In this document: positions 63,640 to 64,000 of the stretch, one piece after another
Numbering within the stretch: position 1 is the first letter of the stretch
Layout: each line of letters starts with the position of its first letter
Assembly: GCA_035578155.1 (NCBI GenBank)
Contig: JAPWDM010000017.1
Coordinates: 458,001-522,000, forward strand
Reading direction: 5' to 3'
DNA from: Brachynemurus nebulosus
Lineage: Eukaryota; Arthropoda; Insecta; Neuroptera; Myrmeleontidae
DNA: 64,000 nucleotides
The notes under the pieces: generated by a model
What the model was told of the DNA's origin: nothing
What the model saw: only the letters and a program-made list of their open reading frames with translations
Database searches by the model: none
Program-made: the position numbers and the translations under genes

Positions 63640-64000
<361 letters not shown>

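Overview
The window is AT-rich, non-coding-looking eukaryotic DNA, most likely from an insect. The evidence is the mix of mobile elements: hAT, Tc1, piggyBac, pogo-like, Ginger-like, Helitron, Penelope, tRNA-derived SINE and MULE-like fold-back copies. Many long (TA)n tracts and scattered TACATA runs fit the same picture. The exact order cannot be fixed from sequence alone. No host gene, rRNA gene, CRISPR array or operon can be supported. Every recognisable protein is a transposon protein or a captured fragment, and nearly all carry stops or frameshifts.

Layout. 1-11 kb: a TTAA-flanked MITE (1045-1911), a Harbinger-type MITE with TAA duplications (1955-2452), a degenerate piggyBac (4406-7113), a 2.5-kb inverted-repeat element (7341-9805) and a hAT-like element (10170-10763). 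11-19 kb: a 31-bp-stem hairpin (11971-12055) and a Ginger-type element with TACA duplications (15962-18161), which hosts a TTAA MITE. 19-28 kb: two copies of a fold-back tRNA-SINE (19761-20064 and 22125-22504). The second sits inside the transposase of a hAT element with perfect 8-bp duplications (21289-23174). Also here are a Helitron end, a TIR element (24439-25790), a second Helitron end and a GC-rich hAT-like fragment. 28-40 kb: a composite TA-flanked element rich in hairpins and TA tracts (28479-30618), a TTAA element with three palindromes (35133-36155), a short hAT (38685-39320) and a small TIR element (39501-39933). 40-48 kb: a pogo-like element and its inverted partial copy, a palindromic minisatellite and two more MITEs. 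48.5-52.2 kb: a 3.7-kb fold-back element with 161-bp repeats in its arms and a ubiquitin-protease-like fragment in its loop. 52-56 kb: a repeat copy split by a Tc1 transposon (two TGA stops) and then by a Penelope element encoding GIY-YIG. 56-64 kb: relics, a 257-bp hAT MITE, a 1.56-kb near-perfect palindrome and more TA-cored repeats.

The most notable object is the fold-back element at 48480-52200. It has 9-bp target duplications, mirrored satellite arms and a cargo ORF resembling the histidine box of USP-type deubiquitinases. The second is the SINE family whose copies open with an inverted copy of their own internal sequence. Several nested insertions give a relative order of events.
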